A stretch of 64,000 nucleotides of DNA from Muribaculaceae bacterium (GTDB lineage: Bacteria > Bacteroidota > Bacteroidia > Bacteroidales > Muribaculaceae). A program made the translations under genes and the position numbers. The stretch covers positions 18,160 to 82,159 of the forward strand of contig VSPE01000004.1 in NCBI GenBank assembly GCA_009775225.1. The letters are read 5' to 3'. Under the pieces are notes generated by a model that was not told where the DNA came from, searched no databases, and was given only the letters and a program-made list of their open reading frames with translations. How positions within the stretch are numbered: the stretch's first letter is position 1; every line of letters starts with the position of its first letter. This document shows, in pieces, positions 1 to 9,079 of the stretch.

Positions 1-132
1 GCGCAGACGCTTGCCGCCGCTTGCCATTGTGTATTGGATTGGCTCGTAAAGGCCGGGGGCGGTGGTCGGATATGATATGCCGGCTATGGCGTCTTCAGCC
101 AGCCCTGTAAAATAGTCGAGAGTGTACTCCAT
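1..132 (-). CDS. Polyprenyl synthetase, N-terminal part (cut by window edge)
   Basis: Only the first 44 codons are present; the gene continues beyond position 1. Reading from the ATG at 132, the peptide ends in the motif GGKRLR (residues 39-44), preceded by LYEPIQY. That arrangement is the conserved N-terminal signature of trans-isoprenyl diphosphate synthases (farnesyl, geranylgeranyl or longer chain), which condense isopentenyl diphosphate with allylic diphosphates. The DDxxD motifs lie outside the window, so chain length cannot be guessed. It is on the same strand as the pigment cluster but separated from the last cluster gene by 97 bases, so it may be a separate unit. It could serve menaquinone or undecaprenol synthesis rather than the cluster. 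Confidence 0.8.
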   Translation of the reverse strand, partial: MEYTLDYFTGLAEDAIAGISYPTTAPGLYEPIQYTMASGGKRLR

Positions 133-229
133 TGGGGAGGGTGTGATAAATGGTGAATTATTCGGCAATGCAAAGATAGCTATTTTCGGTGGAATAATAA
201 AACCGAAAATGCGCTTGCTTGTGCTTTGT

Positions 230-622
230 TCATTTCTTTTCAGCCTTCTTGTCGGAGCCGAAGAGCCCCTGTATAAAGCTTACTCCCTGATTAATCTTGT
301 CGCCCACGTTAGTGCCTACGCTGTCCACTTTGCCGCCTATGTTGTTTACTCTGTTGGCAATGCGGTATTTGGTGTAGCGTCCTTTGTATTTGAAAAACTC
401 GTCGCGCTCTTTCTGTGTCATGTCTTTTTTGTACACATCGTCGTACTGCTTCATGAACACGTTGTATGTCGAGTCGGCGCGCAGGTGGTCGGCGCGGGTC
501 ATGGTGGTGTCGGTGGATACCTTGTTTACGAAGGTGCCGAAGTCCGTTATAAATTCACGCGGCGTAGTCGCCGAAGTGCATATTGCTGTAGCAAGAGCGC
601 AGATTATTAATATCTTTCTCAT
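230..622 (-). CDS. Small secreted protein of unknown function, last gene of the cluster
   Basis: A 130-residue protein with a clear N-terminal signal peptide (MRKILIICALATAICTSA) followed by a mature part rich in charged residues, and a lysine-rich end (DKKAEKK). The central part (about residues 40-90) is probably helical; a glycine/valine-rich stretch resembling an amphipathic helix follows. I do not recognise a family with certainty; it looks like the short DUF-type secreted proteins common in Bacteroides. The start is the ATG at 622; an upstream in-frame TTG is unlikely. It begins five bases after the stop of the MMPL exporter gene, with a purine-rich AAAAGGA about 11 bases before the ATG, so it is probably cotranscribed with the exporter. 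Confidence 0.75.
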   Translation of the reverse strand: MRKILIICALATAICTSATTPREFITDFGTFVNKVSTDTTMTRADHLRADSTYNVFMKQYDDVYKKDMTQKERDEFFKYKGRYTKYRIANRVNNIGGKVDSVGTNVGDKINQGVSFIQGLFGSDKKAEKK

Positions 623-627
623 AAATA

Positions 628-3600
628 TCAATATCCTTTTATCGTTATGAAATCTGTTGAATGAGGCGCATAGTCGTCCTCACCTTTTGCTAAAACGCGG
701 AATTTGGGTGTGCTGTTCGCATCGGCATCATATACGTGCTCCGATACAGTTACGTTTCGCACGAAGTCTTCTATGCAGCCACGCAGCAACTCGCGGTTCT
801 CAGGTATGCCGAGGCTGCATATTATCTTTTTGCCGGGGTACATCAGGGCAAGCATCAGGGCAAGCTCGCCTCGGCCTTCGCGGTCGTACACGGCCATGGT
901 GTCGCAGCCGTCGGGTACACGCAGAAGGTCGGCTTGTCTCACAAAGGCACGCAGGGCGCGACGGGCCTGCCTCTCTACATCGCTGCCCTTGTATATATAG
1001 CGGTCGATTACTATCGGGCGTACACCCTCTGGAGTATAGATGTTGCTGTATATACGGCTGAGTTCGAGTCGGTAGCGGCGGCGTATCTCTTTTGCCTGGG
1101 CGAGAGTGTCGCCGATTCTGTCGAGACTTTGGCGGCTTATGCGTTCGCCCACTTCGATACACAGGGTTCCGCCGTTGGAGAGAGCCGAGCCTTTGGGCAT
1201 AATCCTGAGCAGACCTTCAAAGTATACAGGCACGATGTCGAGCCCCAGCTCTTTGGCTATGTGGAAGGCACCTTTGCGGAAACGGAGTATGTCGGTGTCG
1301 GTAGCGTCGGGGCGCTCGCCCTCGGGGAAGATTGCCACGCTGAAGCCCTCCTCCACCAATGGTCGCAGACGGGCCACTATGTTGGACGCTCCTTCGCCGA
1401 CCGTCATGAAATTGCTCCAGCGGAATATCGTGCCTACTATGGGGTTGAGCTTTATGTGGTCGTTGGCAAGCATTATTATCTTTGGAGCCACGAACATCAT
1501 GCAAAACGAATCGAGCATCGACTGATGATTGCACACTATTACCGCCGGGCGGCTGAAATCCTCCCCGTTGTCGTTGCGGAATACGAACCTTATGCCGGGC
1601 ATCCTCTTTATGTCGAAGCGGAATACCGAGCAGTTGTAGCGGTGGAACAGTTCGCGTTTACGGGCCGTGGGCCGTGTGAGCACAAACAGGAAGAAGCCGA
1701 GAATATATGCCGTGAGCAGTTGTGCCATGAATACCACGGCGCAGAAGCCCGTACACAATATCTTTTTCAGGGTCACGGGGCGGTAACGCAGGCGCCCGCC
1801 GCTGCGCACAAGCCAATTGAATATCAGTGGCGGGAAGAGATAGGCCATAAGCACCACCGAGAGCATGCCCACCACCGTAACTTCGCCAAGAGAGCGCAGG
1901 GCCGGATGCTTGGCGAAGAGCAGGGTGCCGATGCCTATGAACATTATAAGTGCCGACACCACAATACTGTTTTTATACGATGCCAGCAGCTTCTTGCGGT
2001 AGGCCAGTTCATAGGAGAGTCCTTCCGTCATGAATATGGTATAGTCGTCGCCCTGCCCGAAGATAAAGGTGGCAAGTATCACGTTTACGATATTGAACTT
2101 GATGCCGAGCATGCTCATTATGCCGAGTATCCATACCCAGCTGAAAGCCATAGGCATGAACGACACTATGGCAAGCTCTATGCTGCCAAGCGATATCCAC
2201 AGGAAGGCGAACACTATGAAGCCGCACGCAAAGCCTATGTAGTTGAAGTCGTCGGAGAGGGTGTCGGCGATAGAGCCGTTCATACTTCTTACATCGAAAA
2301 ACAGTCCTCTGAACTCGCGCTCACGCTCCAGTGCCTGCTTTACGCTCTCCATAGAGTCGGTGGGCACCGACAGTACCTGCACCAGCGACTTGCTGCACGT
2401 GCCGCTGTTCTCGCTCACGTTGCCCATAAAGACAGTGGATATAAGTTCGTCGAAGTCCTCGAACGGGCGTGGCTCGTATTCGGCCTCTATTATATCCGCG
2501 AACGTGGCGAAGGCCGTGGGGCTGAAACCGTGTCGTTGAGCAGCTTCGGCGAGTCCGTCGGAAAGCATGGTGCTGTAGCGGGAGCGGAAATCGTTCCACC
2601 GCTGCAGGCGTCGCTGCTGTTCGGCGCCGGAGACCAGAAACGACGACACCTCGCTTTGCCGCACGCCGGCGCCGACAGCTACAATAGAGTCGATGGTACG
2701 GTCTATCACCTCGTTTTGCTCCAGTGCCTCTTCCCAGTCCGTGCCGTTGCTCACCACGTAGAGGCTTTCGGTACCTCCTGCCCTGTTGACAAGGCTCTGG
2801 AAGTATGCCATGTCGGCCTTCTGCTCAGCTGTCATGTAGTTGATGTTGCGCATGTCGGAGTCGAATTCGGTATCAAGGCTGAACCATGCGAATACAGCCG
2901 TGAGGGCGAGCACAATCCACACCGCCCATTTGCTCTTTTCGAGCGACAGGCTTGCTATACGCGTTATCAGCACAGGTTCGGGTGCGGGAGCTTCGCCGCG
3001 GCGGCGCGTATGCACTACATGTGGCAGGAACAGCAGCACGAAGACAATCGTGCCGACAAGCAGCAGTGAACTGAACAATCCCAGGTCGTGCAGTGCCGGA
3101 GAGTTGAGCGGAACAAGGCACAGGAAGGCACCGACGGTGGTCACGTTGCCGACCACGAGCGGCGACACTATCTCGCGTAGTGCGCTGCGCGGGTGCTCGC
3201 TCTCCTTGAGGTGGTCTATCAGGTGGAGCGGATAGTTCACGGCTATGCCCAGTATCACCGAGGCTATGCCTATCACGATTATGGATACAGAGTCGTAGTA
3301 CAGGGCTATCGCCCCCATGGCGAAGAGCCAGCCCCAGCCCACCGACACAAGTATGAGGAGGATGTTCCGCGCGTTGCGGAATACATATATCAGCAGGGCG
3401 AGTATGAGTATGCCTGCAATCACCACAGCCAGAATACTGTCGCGCTTTATGCGGTCTGCGTTCGCCACCGCAATCACGGGGCCTCCCGTAATGTGTATGT
3501 CGAGAGTCGTGTCCGCAGCCTCGGCCCGGTTGCGGCACTCCTGCAGCATGCTCACAAGGGCGGCGTTGTGTTCCGACTCATGTGCTCCGAAGGCCGACTC

Positions 3601-4251
3601 AATTATTACTATGGCTTTTTTGCCGTCGGGCGAGAGTATGTAGCCGTCGTAGGTGTCGAAGTCTATGCTTATGCCGCCTTGGCGAAGGCGTCCGAGCAGC
3701 GGAGTGAACAGATTGAGAGGGTCGCGGCTTATGTTGGAGGTAAGCACGTTGGCCGACGGGAAAAGCAGCATCTGCTTGTCTTCGATGAGCTGCCTGTCAA
3801 TATATCCCGGCTCCGACAGGAGGCTGTCGATACGCGCGTAGTCGGCTTCGGTAAGGAAATACGGCACGTTTTCGTACACAATGTCGGTTATGCCGAGCAT
3901 CTTTTCCATAGCCACCTCTTTCATGATGCTGCTGATGTAGCCGAGCGAGTCGGCGCTCTCAAGCTCTGAGCAGAATGTCTCCACTCCGTCGGCGAGTATG
4001 CGCGGCTCGGTCGAGGCGGAGTCGCGGCACGATATTATCGCATAAATCTTGTTGGCGCCGGATATATCCTGGTACACCGACAGGGCCGTCTGGTTCTTCT
4101 CGTCGAGCGGAAGGAAGTCCGATATGTCTTCCTTGTAGTTCAGTGTCAGTACTGAGGCTGTGAGCGCTGACGTGACAACGATGAAGAGTGCCGCGGCAAA
4201 GAGCGGATGCCGCCGGAAACAGTCGTATATGGAGAGCACGAGTCGGTTCAT
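628..4251 (-). CDS. MMPL/RND-family exporter fused to an acyltransferase and a Rossmann-like C-terminal domain
   Basis: A 1207-residue inner-membrane protein. Residues 1-about 860 form an MMPL-type transporter with two sets of membrane segments and two large extracytoplasmic loops (roughly 40-260 and 460-680). A PlsC-like acyltransferase follows: the HX4D motif is in NHQSMLD (His about 909) and the glycerolipid-binding motif is FPEGER (about 975). The last 90-odd residues (from about 1116) look like a degenerate Rossmann/methyltransferase-like fold. In aryl polyene clusters MMPL proteins are believed to translocate the lipid-linked polyene. The acyltransferase-plus-Rossmann part matches the C-terminus of the protein at 10569-12548 over its whole length. 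The ATG overlaps the stop of the upstream acyltransferase gene by four bases. Confidence 0.9.
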   Translation of the reverse strand: MNRLVLSIYDCFRRHPLFAAALFIVVTSALTASVLTLNYKEDISDFLPLDEKNQTALSVYQDISGANKIYAIISCRDSASTEPRILADGVETFCSELESADSLGYISSIMKEVAMEKMLGITDIVYENVPYFLTEADYARIDSLLSEPGYIDRQLIEDKQMLLFPSANVLTSNISRDPLNLFTPLLGRLRQGGISIDFDTYDGYILSPDGKKAIVIIESAFGAHESEHNAALVSMLQECRNRAEAADTTLDIHITGGPVIAVANADRIKRDSILAVVIAGILILALLIYVFRNARNILLILVSVGWGWLFAMGAIALYYDSVSIIVIGIASVILGIAVNYPLHLIDHLKESEHPRSALREIVSPLVVGNVTTVGAFLCLVPLNSPALHDLGLFSSLLLVGTIVFVLLFLPHVVHTRRRGEAPAPEPVLITRIASLSLEKSKWAVWIVLALTAVFAWFSLDTEFDSDMRNINYMTAEQKADMAYFQSLVNRAGGTESLYVVSNGTDWEEALEQNEVIDRTIDSIVAVGAGVRQSEVSSFLVSGAEQQRRLQRWNDFRSRYSTMLSDGLAEAAQRHGFSPTAFATFADIIEAEYEPRPFEDFDELISTVFMGNVSENSGTCSKSLVQVLSVPTDSMESVKQALEREREFRGLFFDVRSMNGSIADTLSDDFNYIGFACGFIVFAFLWISLGSIELAIVSFMPMAFSWVWILGIMSMLGIKFNIVNVILATFIFGQGDDYTIFMTEGLSYELAYRKKLLASYKNSIVVSALIMFIGIGTLLFAKHPALRSLGEVTVVGMLSVVLMAYLFPPLIFNWLVRSGGRLRYRPVTLKKILCTGFCAVVFMAQLLTAYILGFFLFVLTRPTARKRELFHRYNCSVFRFDIKRMPGIRFVFRNDNGEDFSRPAVIVCNHQSMLDSFCMMFVAPKIIMLANDHIKLNPIVGTIFRWSNFMTVGEGASNIVARLRPLVEEGFSVAIFPEGERPDATDTDILRFRKGAFHIAKELGLDIVPVYFEGLLRIMPKGSALSNGGTLCIEVGERISRQSLDRIGDTLAQAKEIRRRYRLELSRIYSNIYTPEGVRPIVIDRYIYKGSDVERQARRALRAFVRQADLLRVPDGCDTMAVYDREGRGELALMLALMYPGKKIICSLGIPENRELLRGCIEDFVRNVTVSEHVYDADANSTPKFRVLAKGEDDYAPHSTDFITIKGY

Positions 4252-5381
4252 TTCGCAGTAATCTTGGAGTTGACAGGATTGGCATATATCCCTAAAAATA
4301 TATCGGCAATAGTCTCAAGTTCGCTTTCCTGATATACTTCCAGTGAGCGCAGATGCTCGCGGAAGCGTTCTTTCTGTTCCGGGGTATAGCGGTCGGAGTA
4401 TTTTTTTGTGCCGTAGCGCATATCGTGAGCTATATAGTTGTTGGGGAAGAGACGGTAGGCGCTGTTGATGCGACTGTCGATGAGGGCGGCCACTTCCTTT
4501 ACATATTCGGCGCGGGTAAGGCTCTCGTACTGTGCCATTTCCTCGCGTTGCAGAGGCTCGCAGATGTCGATGCTCACCGCTCCTTTCCGTGCCACGATGC
4601 CGGAGATGATGCTGTTGAGGTCTTCGCCCGGTTTCTTCACATATCTGGTAAAGCGCGATTCGTATAGCTCGAGGGCCTTGGCCACGTCGCAGGTTTCCCA
4701 TTCGTAAGATACTGCCACGGGCACTATGCGTAGAGAGTCCAGCGCCTCAATCTTGTCGGAGGGCATACTTCCGGCAAGCATGCTTATAAGCCCCGGCTCG
4801 GTGCGGTCTATGCCGTCCTTGGTGCGGCCGTTGCGCTGCGCTATCCACACTGAGCTGTGCCGCTCCGTGATGGTGTGGCGGATGTAGTCGGAAAGCAGCA
4901 GAGACGAGCGGTAGAAATCTTTGAAAGAACCGCCGCGCTCCACTCTGAACATTTTGTTGGCGCGGCCTATGTCGATGAGCAGAGGCAGGCTCATGAGGTT
5001 GGCGCCGAATGTTATCTCCGAAGTCTCGTAGCCGTTGAGATGCAGTATGTGTTGCAGCAGACTTGCGTCAAGCATTATGTCGCGGTGGTTCGATACGAAG
5101 AGGTAGCTCTTGTCGCGGCTCAGCTGCTCGAGACCCGAATAGGAGAAGTGCGATATACTGCGTTCTATTATGCGCTCGTTCACCGGGACCATCACCATAC
5201 GCTGGAAGTCCGCTATGCTTTTTATCGACAGCACACGGCGCCGCACACTCTCGGTGTCTTCGTCGGGGAAGACATACGATGCTATGAGCGGAAACATTTC
5301 GCTGCGGGCTATCCGCTCCATTGTGGCGGGTATCTCGGCGTCGGTATAGGGCCGGATGTTGTCGAAACGGCTTGTATCCAT
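4248..5381 (-). CDS. PlsB-like glycerol-3-phosphate-type acyltransferase
   Basis: A 377-residue predicted cytosolic or membrane-associated acyltransferase. The motif VSNHRDIMLDA (residues about 95-105) supplies the HX4D catalytic pair, followed by the substrate-binding FRVERGG and WIAQRNGRTKDG segments typical of PlsB-type rather than PlsC-type enzymes. Family members transfer acyl groups from ACP or CoA to a hydroxyl acceptor. In this operon it is one of four acyltransferase domains and could attach the polyene or a fatty acid to the lipid anchor; which step is inference. Its start codon overlaps the stop of the ligase gene by one base and its stop overlaps the exporter start by four, so it is embedded in the operon. 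Confidence 0.85.
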   Translation of the reverse strand: MDTSRFDNIRPYTDAEIPATMERIARSEMFPLIASYVFPDEDTESVRRRVLSIKSIADFQRMVMVPVNERIIERSISHFSYSGLEQLSRDKSYLFVSNHRDIMLDASLLQHILHLNGYETSEITFGANLMSLPLLIDIGRANKMFRVERGGSFKDFYRSSLLLSDYIRHTITERHSSVWIAQRNGRTKDGIDRTEPGLISMLAGSMPSDKIEALDSLRIVPVAVSYEWETCDVAKALELYESRFTRYVKKPGEDLNSIISGIVARKGAVSIDICEPLQREEMAQYESLTRAEYVKEVAALIDSRINSAYRLFPNNYIAHDMRYGTKKYSDRYTPEQKERFREHLRSLEVYQESELETIADIFLGIYANPVNSKITAK

Positions 5382-6688
5382 CAGTCTTTACGGCGTTTGT
5401 CGATAAATTTTACAGGCTTGCGGCTATTGCCCGGATTGTTGATTTTGTTTATGTCTTCGGGCGACATTATCTCTACTATCGGGGCTACGCGTATGCGCGA
5501 GCGGAAGCGGTCTTTGAGGTCTTTGATTACATCGAAGTGCTGAGGCGAGTTCAGCCCTACCTTCACGTGAACCTCGTCGGTGCCGGCAAAACTGTTCTGC
5601 ACCTCCACGACGTAGTTGGCCACGTAGGGAGTGTTGTCGAGCACATCGTTGATTGCCGGAGGGTAGATTGTTGTGCCTTTGAGCTTTATCATGTTGTTCT
5701 TGCGGCCTATCAGCGGGGTAAGGCGGTAGGAGTTGCGACCGCACCGGCATTGTCCTGTAATCTTGCTGCTCATGTCGCCCGTGCGGAAACGCAGCAAGGG
5801 CATGCCTTCCACACCGAGGGTGGTTACCACCACTTCGCCGGTCTCGCCGTCGGCCACAGGTTTGTTGTCCTCGCCGATAATCTCCACTATCACGAGTTCG
5901 GGGTGCACGTGGCCCCCGCAGCCGTAGGGACACTCCGAGAATGTGGCGCCCATCTCGGTAGAGGAGTAGGTGGTATAAAGCTCCACATCCCATTTCTCGT
6001 GTATGCGTGCTCCCAGGAGGTTGAGGCTGAAATCGGGTTGCCGCAGGCTCTCGCCTATGCCTATTATGCGGCGAATGCTCGAGTTGCGGTAGTCTATGCC
6101 GTGCTGCTCGGCATAATCTATCAGGCGCAGTATAAACGACGGCACGCACATTATCGTGTCGGGATTGAGCCTTCGTATGGTATCCCACTGAAGCTCTGGC
6201 ATGCCGTTGCCTACACGGATGATGCTTGCTCCAAGCTTGCGGATGCCCAGGAAGTAGGCAAGGCCGGCCATGAAGCGCTTGTCGAGAGTTACCATAAGCT
6301 GTACGATGTCGCCTGGAGCGACGCCGGCACAGCCGAACGATTTCATCTCGTTGTAGGCCAGACGTTCGAGGTCGCTGTCGGTGCATCCGAATGTCACCGG
6401 GTCGCCTAGCGTGCCCGACGTGGTGATATAGTCGATGATTTTGGCCGGCGGAACGCACAGAAAGTCGGCATTGTGCAGTTGTAGGTCTTTTTTCTCGGTG
6501 AAAGGTATGCGCTGAAGGCCGGATATGGTGTGTATCTCGGTCACATCTATGCCGTTCTCACGGAACATACGCTGATAGAATGGCGAGTGGGCGGCAAGAT
6601 AGTCCAGCGCCACGCGCAGGCGTCCGCACTGGAAATCCTCTATTTCCACAGCTGTGCGGAACTCTATGTCGGTGGTGGTATGTGTCAT
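5381..6688 (-). CDS. PaaK-type phenylacetate-CoA ligase-like adenylate-forming enzyme
   Basis: A 435-residue AMP-forming ligase. The P-loop-like motif TTSGTLGDP sits around residue 90, the adenine-binding YSSTEMG motif around residue 245, and a Cys-rich segment (SECPYGCGGH, later CRCGR) matches the zinc-binding part of PaaK-like ligases. The segment PLLRFRTGD is the A8-type motif. Such enzymes activate aromatic carboxylates as CoA or carrier-protein thioesters. In context it should activate the hydroxycinnamate made by the ammonia-lyase at 25034-26554 for loading onto a carrier protein. Whether the acceptor is CoA or ACP cannot be told. Overlaps both neighbours (four bases with the esterase, one with the acyltransferase). 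Confidence 0.88.
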   Translation of the reverse strand: MTHTTTDIEFRTAVEIEDFQCGRLRVALDYLAAHSPFYQRMFRENGIDVTEIHTISGLQRIPFTEKKDLQLHNADFLCVPPAKIIDYITTSGTLGDPVTFGCTDSDLERLAYNEMKSFGCAGVAPGDIVQLMVTLDKRFMAGLAYFLGIRKLGASIIRVGNGMPELQWDTIRRLNPDTIMCVPSFILRLIDYAEQHGIDYRNSSIRRIIGIGESLRQPDFSLNLLGARIHEKWDVELYTTYSSTEMGATFSECPYGCGGHVHPELVIVEIIGEDNKPVADGETGEVVVTTLGVEGMPLLRFRTGDMSSKITGQCRCGRNSYRLTPLIGRKNNMIKLKGTTIYPPAINDVLDNTPYVANYVVEVQNSFAGTDEVHVKVGLNSPQHFDVIKDLKDRFRSRIRVAPIVEIMSPEDINKINNPGNSRKPVKFIDKRRKD

Positions 6689-7587
6689 TTCAGAATTTCT
6701 TTCAGCCAGTTCAGAAAGTCGTTTTTCCAGGCTATCGCTTCGGCTGTGGTCTTTTCGGGAGTAGCGCCGAACCCGTGGCCGCCGGTGCGGTACTGCACGT
6801 AGCGGTGTTCCACACCTTGCGCCGTCATGGCGGAGTCGAGCAGTTCGGAGTTCCGGTATTTCACTATAGGGTCGTCAACGCAGTTCATAAGGAAGGTCGG
6901 TGGCATGTCACGGCGAACATGGCGCTCCAGCGACAGCGAGTCCTTCATCGCGGCGCTTATGGAGGGCCCTTCGCCGAGGAGTCCGCGGCGTGAGCGTTTG
7001 TGTGTGCATCGGTCGACCAGCGACACCACCGGATATATAGGCGCTATGAAGTCGGGACGGAGCGACACCTGCGGGTGCACGCCCGTGGCCGACAGCACGT
7101 CGGTATCGAAAAAGATGCCCGACATGGCAGTCAGGTGCCCGCCGGCCGAGAAGCCCATTACGCCGAGACGCGTCGGGTCGATGCCGTAGGCATCGGCGTT
7201 CTCGCGCACAAGCTGTATGCTGCGCTGCACGTCCTGAAGCATATCGGGGTAGCGGTTGCCACGTGCTACGAGGCGGTAGTGGGTGATAAAGCCCGGTATG
7301 CCTCCCACGCGGTATTCGAGCACGAAGGCCGATATGCCCTCCGACTGCAGCCACTGAGCCACGTCGTCGCCCTCGGTCTTTTTGTCGAGCCAGAAATAGC
7401 TGCCGCCGGGGCACACTATCACGGCTGTGTTGCCCGAGCCTTCCGCAAGGTAGGGGGTGAGCGTAACCTTGGCCTTGCACCCGGTGCCTTCCCAGATGTT
7501 GAGCGGCGCACTATGCGCACTGCTGTAGAGGGCACTCAGAAGCACGCCGACGCTCAGCGCAATGGTTCTAAATATCTTTGTTCGCAT
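6685..7587 (-). CDS. Secreted alpha/beta-hydrolase (acetylesterase/BD-FAE-like)
   Basis: A 300-residue protein with an N-terminal signal peptide (about residues 1-25, ending near SAHSA). The oxyanion region is CPGGSYFWL, the nucleophile elbow is MGFSAGGH (Ser about 149), and the acid/His part is likely DDPIV and GGHGFG near the C-terminus, giving a full Ser-Asp-His triad. The closest families I recognise are the endo-xylanase-associated acetylesterases and BD-FAE-type esterases, 280-320 residues long, so this one is full length. A secreted esterase is not a standard part of aryl polyene pathways; it may hydrolyse an ester of the exported product, or be a passenger. The start overlaps the upstream oxidoreductase gene by 20 bases. 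Confidence 0.85.
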   Translation of the reverse strand: MRTKIFRTIALSVGVLLSALYSSAHSAPLNIWEGTGCKAKVTLTPYLAEGSGNTAVIVCPGGSYFWLDKKTEGDDVAQWLQSEGISAFVLEYRVGGIPGFITHYRLVARGNRYPDMLQDVQRSIQLVRENADAYGIDPTRLGVMGFSAGGHLTAMSGIFFDTDVLSATGVHPQVSLRPDFIAPIYPVVSLVDRCTHKRSRRGLLGEGPSISAAMKDSLSLERHVRRDMPPTFLMNCVDDPIVKYRNSELLDSAMTAQGVEHRYVQYRTGGHGFGATPEKTTAEAIAWKNDFLNWLKEILK

Positions 7588-9079
7588 CGTTTATCAGATT
7601 GACTATGGTATTTGTGCCGAGAATGGCTTCGGCGGTGTTGATAGCGGTGAGGGGCACTCCGCATATACCGTGCAGATTTATGTTCTGCCCGGTGAGAAGA
7701 AGGTTGCGTACTTTGGTGTACACGGGTATCTGCGTGAGCACGGGATTGTCGGAGTCTTTGCGGTAGCCGAAGAGCGCACCCTCTTTGGTGTGATAGTAGT
7801 CGCGCACGGTGAGGGGGCTGGCGGCGTATATGTGTGCCGCCATATCATCGAAACCGGGGAACAGGAGGTTCAGCTTGGCAGTCACACGCTCTATGCGTTC
7901 TTGCTTCCACGCCTCGTATTCGGCGCCTCGACGGCCCGGGGTGGTGTTTTCCCAACGACGTACCTCGTCGAAGCCCATTATACAGTGCACCAGCATGCGC
8001 GAGGCGTATTTGCCCTGTTCGCGGTCGGGCGGTGTCATGTACATGAATCCCTGCGGGAAGGTGTCGGCGCTTTGTTCGACCTGTGACCACATAGTGCCGT
8101 AGTCCTCCATGAAGTAGCATGTGTGGTCGATGTAGGGAAAGACTCCGGGCTTGAGGTCGATGAAGAGCGAGAACGCCGAGTAGGAGTTGGGTATCTCGTT
8201 CAGTCGCTTTACGAAGCCGCGGAGAAACGCTCCCTCCGACACCAGGCGCAGCATCTCCACCGGGTGTATGGCTGATATATATCGGTCGGCCTTGTACACA
8301 CAGCCGTCGGTGGTGGCGACCTCCGTCACCATTTTTTCCTTTACCTCTATGCGGCATACCTCTTTTGAGGCAAGCACGGCGCCTCCGTTGTCGCGGATAA
8401 TGGCGGCGAGAGCATCGGCCAGTTGCTGGCTGCCCCCGGCAAAGCGAGAGGCGCCGTTGATATACAGCACATAGATAAGGGCGTGTATGTAAGCCGGTGT
8501 ATGACCTTCGACGCCGCCGTACAGAGGGTTGAGGTATGCTAAAATTTCGCGCAGCCGAGGGTCGGATATGAAGCGGGCTATCAGCCTGTCGGCCGGCATT
8601 GTGAAAAGCTCGCTGTGCGGAGCAAGACTGCCGTCCGACGGCCGTAGATGGAAGAGCGGCACCTCGTCGGCTATGGCGTAGATGCTGTCCACATAGGCGC
8701 GGATGTTCTCTGCTTCGTCGGGGAAATAGCCGGCCAGCGATGCCGTGAAGCCCTCGCGACCCGATGCTATGCGGAACACTTCGCCCGTGCTGTTGAAGCG
8801 GATTTCGTCCATGCACCGGCTGTCGATGTGGTGGATGTCGAGTTTGTCGAGGATGCCGAGATAGCGGCATATCTTGTAGATGCTGCCGCCCGGCTCGAAG
8901 CCGCCCATGATGTGCATGCCGGTCTCGAAAGTCTTGCCGCGCCGTGCAAAGCATTGCAGGCCCCCTCCAATGATGCTGTTCTTTTCGAGCACCGTCACTT
9001 TAAGACCGTTGCGTGCGAGGAAGGCTCCTGTAAACAGACCTCCGATGCCTCCGCCTATTATAATAACGCTCTCGTTCAT
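7568..9079 (-). CDS. FAD-dependent oxidoreductase, phytoene-desaturase/retinol-saturase-like (second of tandem pair)
   Basis: A 503-residue flavoprotein. The N-terminus IIIGGGIGGLFTG is the Rossmann FAD-binding GxGxxG motif, then the conserved VLEKNSIIGGGLQCF block; the C-terminal segment LLTGQNINLHGICG closes the FAD site, as in carotenoid desaturase (CrtI), carotenoid isomerase and all-trans-retinol 13,14-reductase families. These act on conjugated polyenes, which fits the presumed polyene product: saturation, desaturation or cis/trans isomerisation are all possible. It is clearly paralogous to the gene just upstream (9076-10572). The ATG at 9079 overlaps the stop of that gene by four bases, which is why I prefer it to the longer in-frame start at 9238. 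Confidence 0.88.
   Translation of the reverse strand: MNESVIIIGGGIGGLFTGAFLARNGLKVTVLEKNSIIGGGLQCFARRGKTFETGMHIMGGFEPGGSIYKICRYLGILDKLDIHHIDSRCMDEIRFNSTGEVFRIASGREGFTASLAGYFPDEAENIRAYVDSIYAIADEVPLFHLRPSDGSLAPHSELFTMPADRLIARFISDPRLREILAYLNPLYGGVEGHTPAYIHALIYVLYINGASRFAGGSQQLADALAAIIRDNGGAVLASKEVCRIEVKEKMVTEVATTDGCVYKADRYISAIHPVEMLRLVSEGAFLRGFVKRLNEIPNSYSAFSLFIDLKPGVFPYIDHTCYFMEDYGTMWSQVEQSADTFPQGFMYMTPPDREQGKYASRMLVHCIMGFDEVRRWENTTPGRRGAEYEAWKQERIERVTAKLNLLFPGFDDMAAHIYAASPLTVRDYYHTKEGALFGYRKDSDNPVLTQIPVYTKVRNLLLTGQNINLHGICGVPLTAINTAEAILGTNTIVNLINDANKDI

Noticed and set aside
736..3069. A long open frame on the plus strand opposite the MMPL exporter gene (777 codons).
   Set aside because: It is a shadow of the coding strand: the peptide is rich in His, Tyr, Ala and Arg with no recognisable domain, and the minus-strand frame has clear MMPL and acyltransferase motifs.
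5321..6409. A 362-codon plus-strand frame opposite the ligase gene.
   Set aside because: Shadow frame with biased composition; the ligase motifs are on the minus strand.
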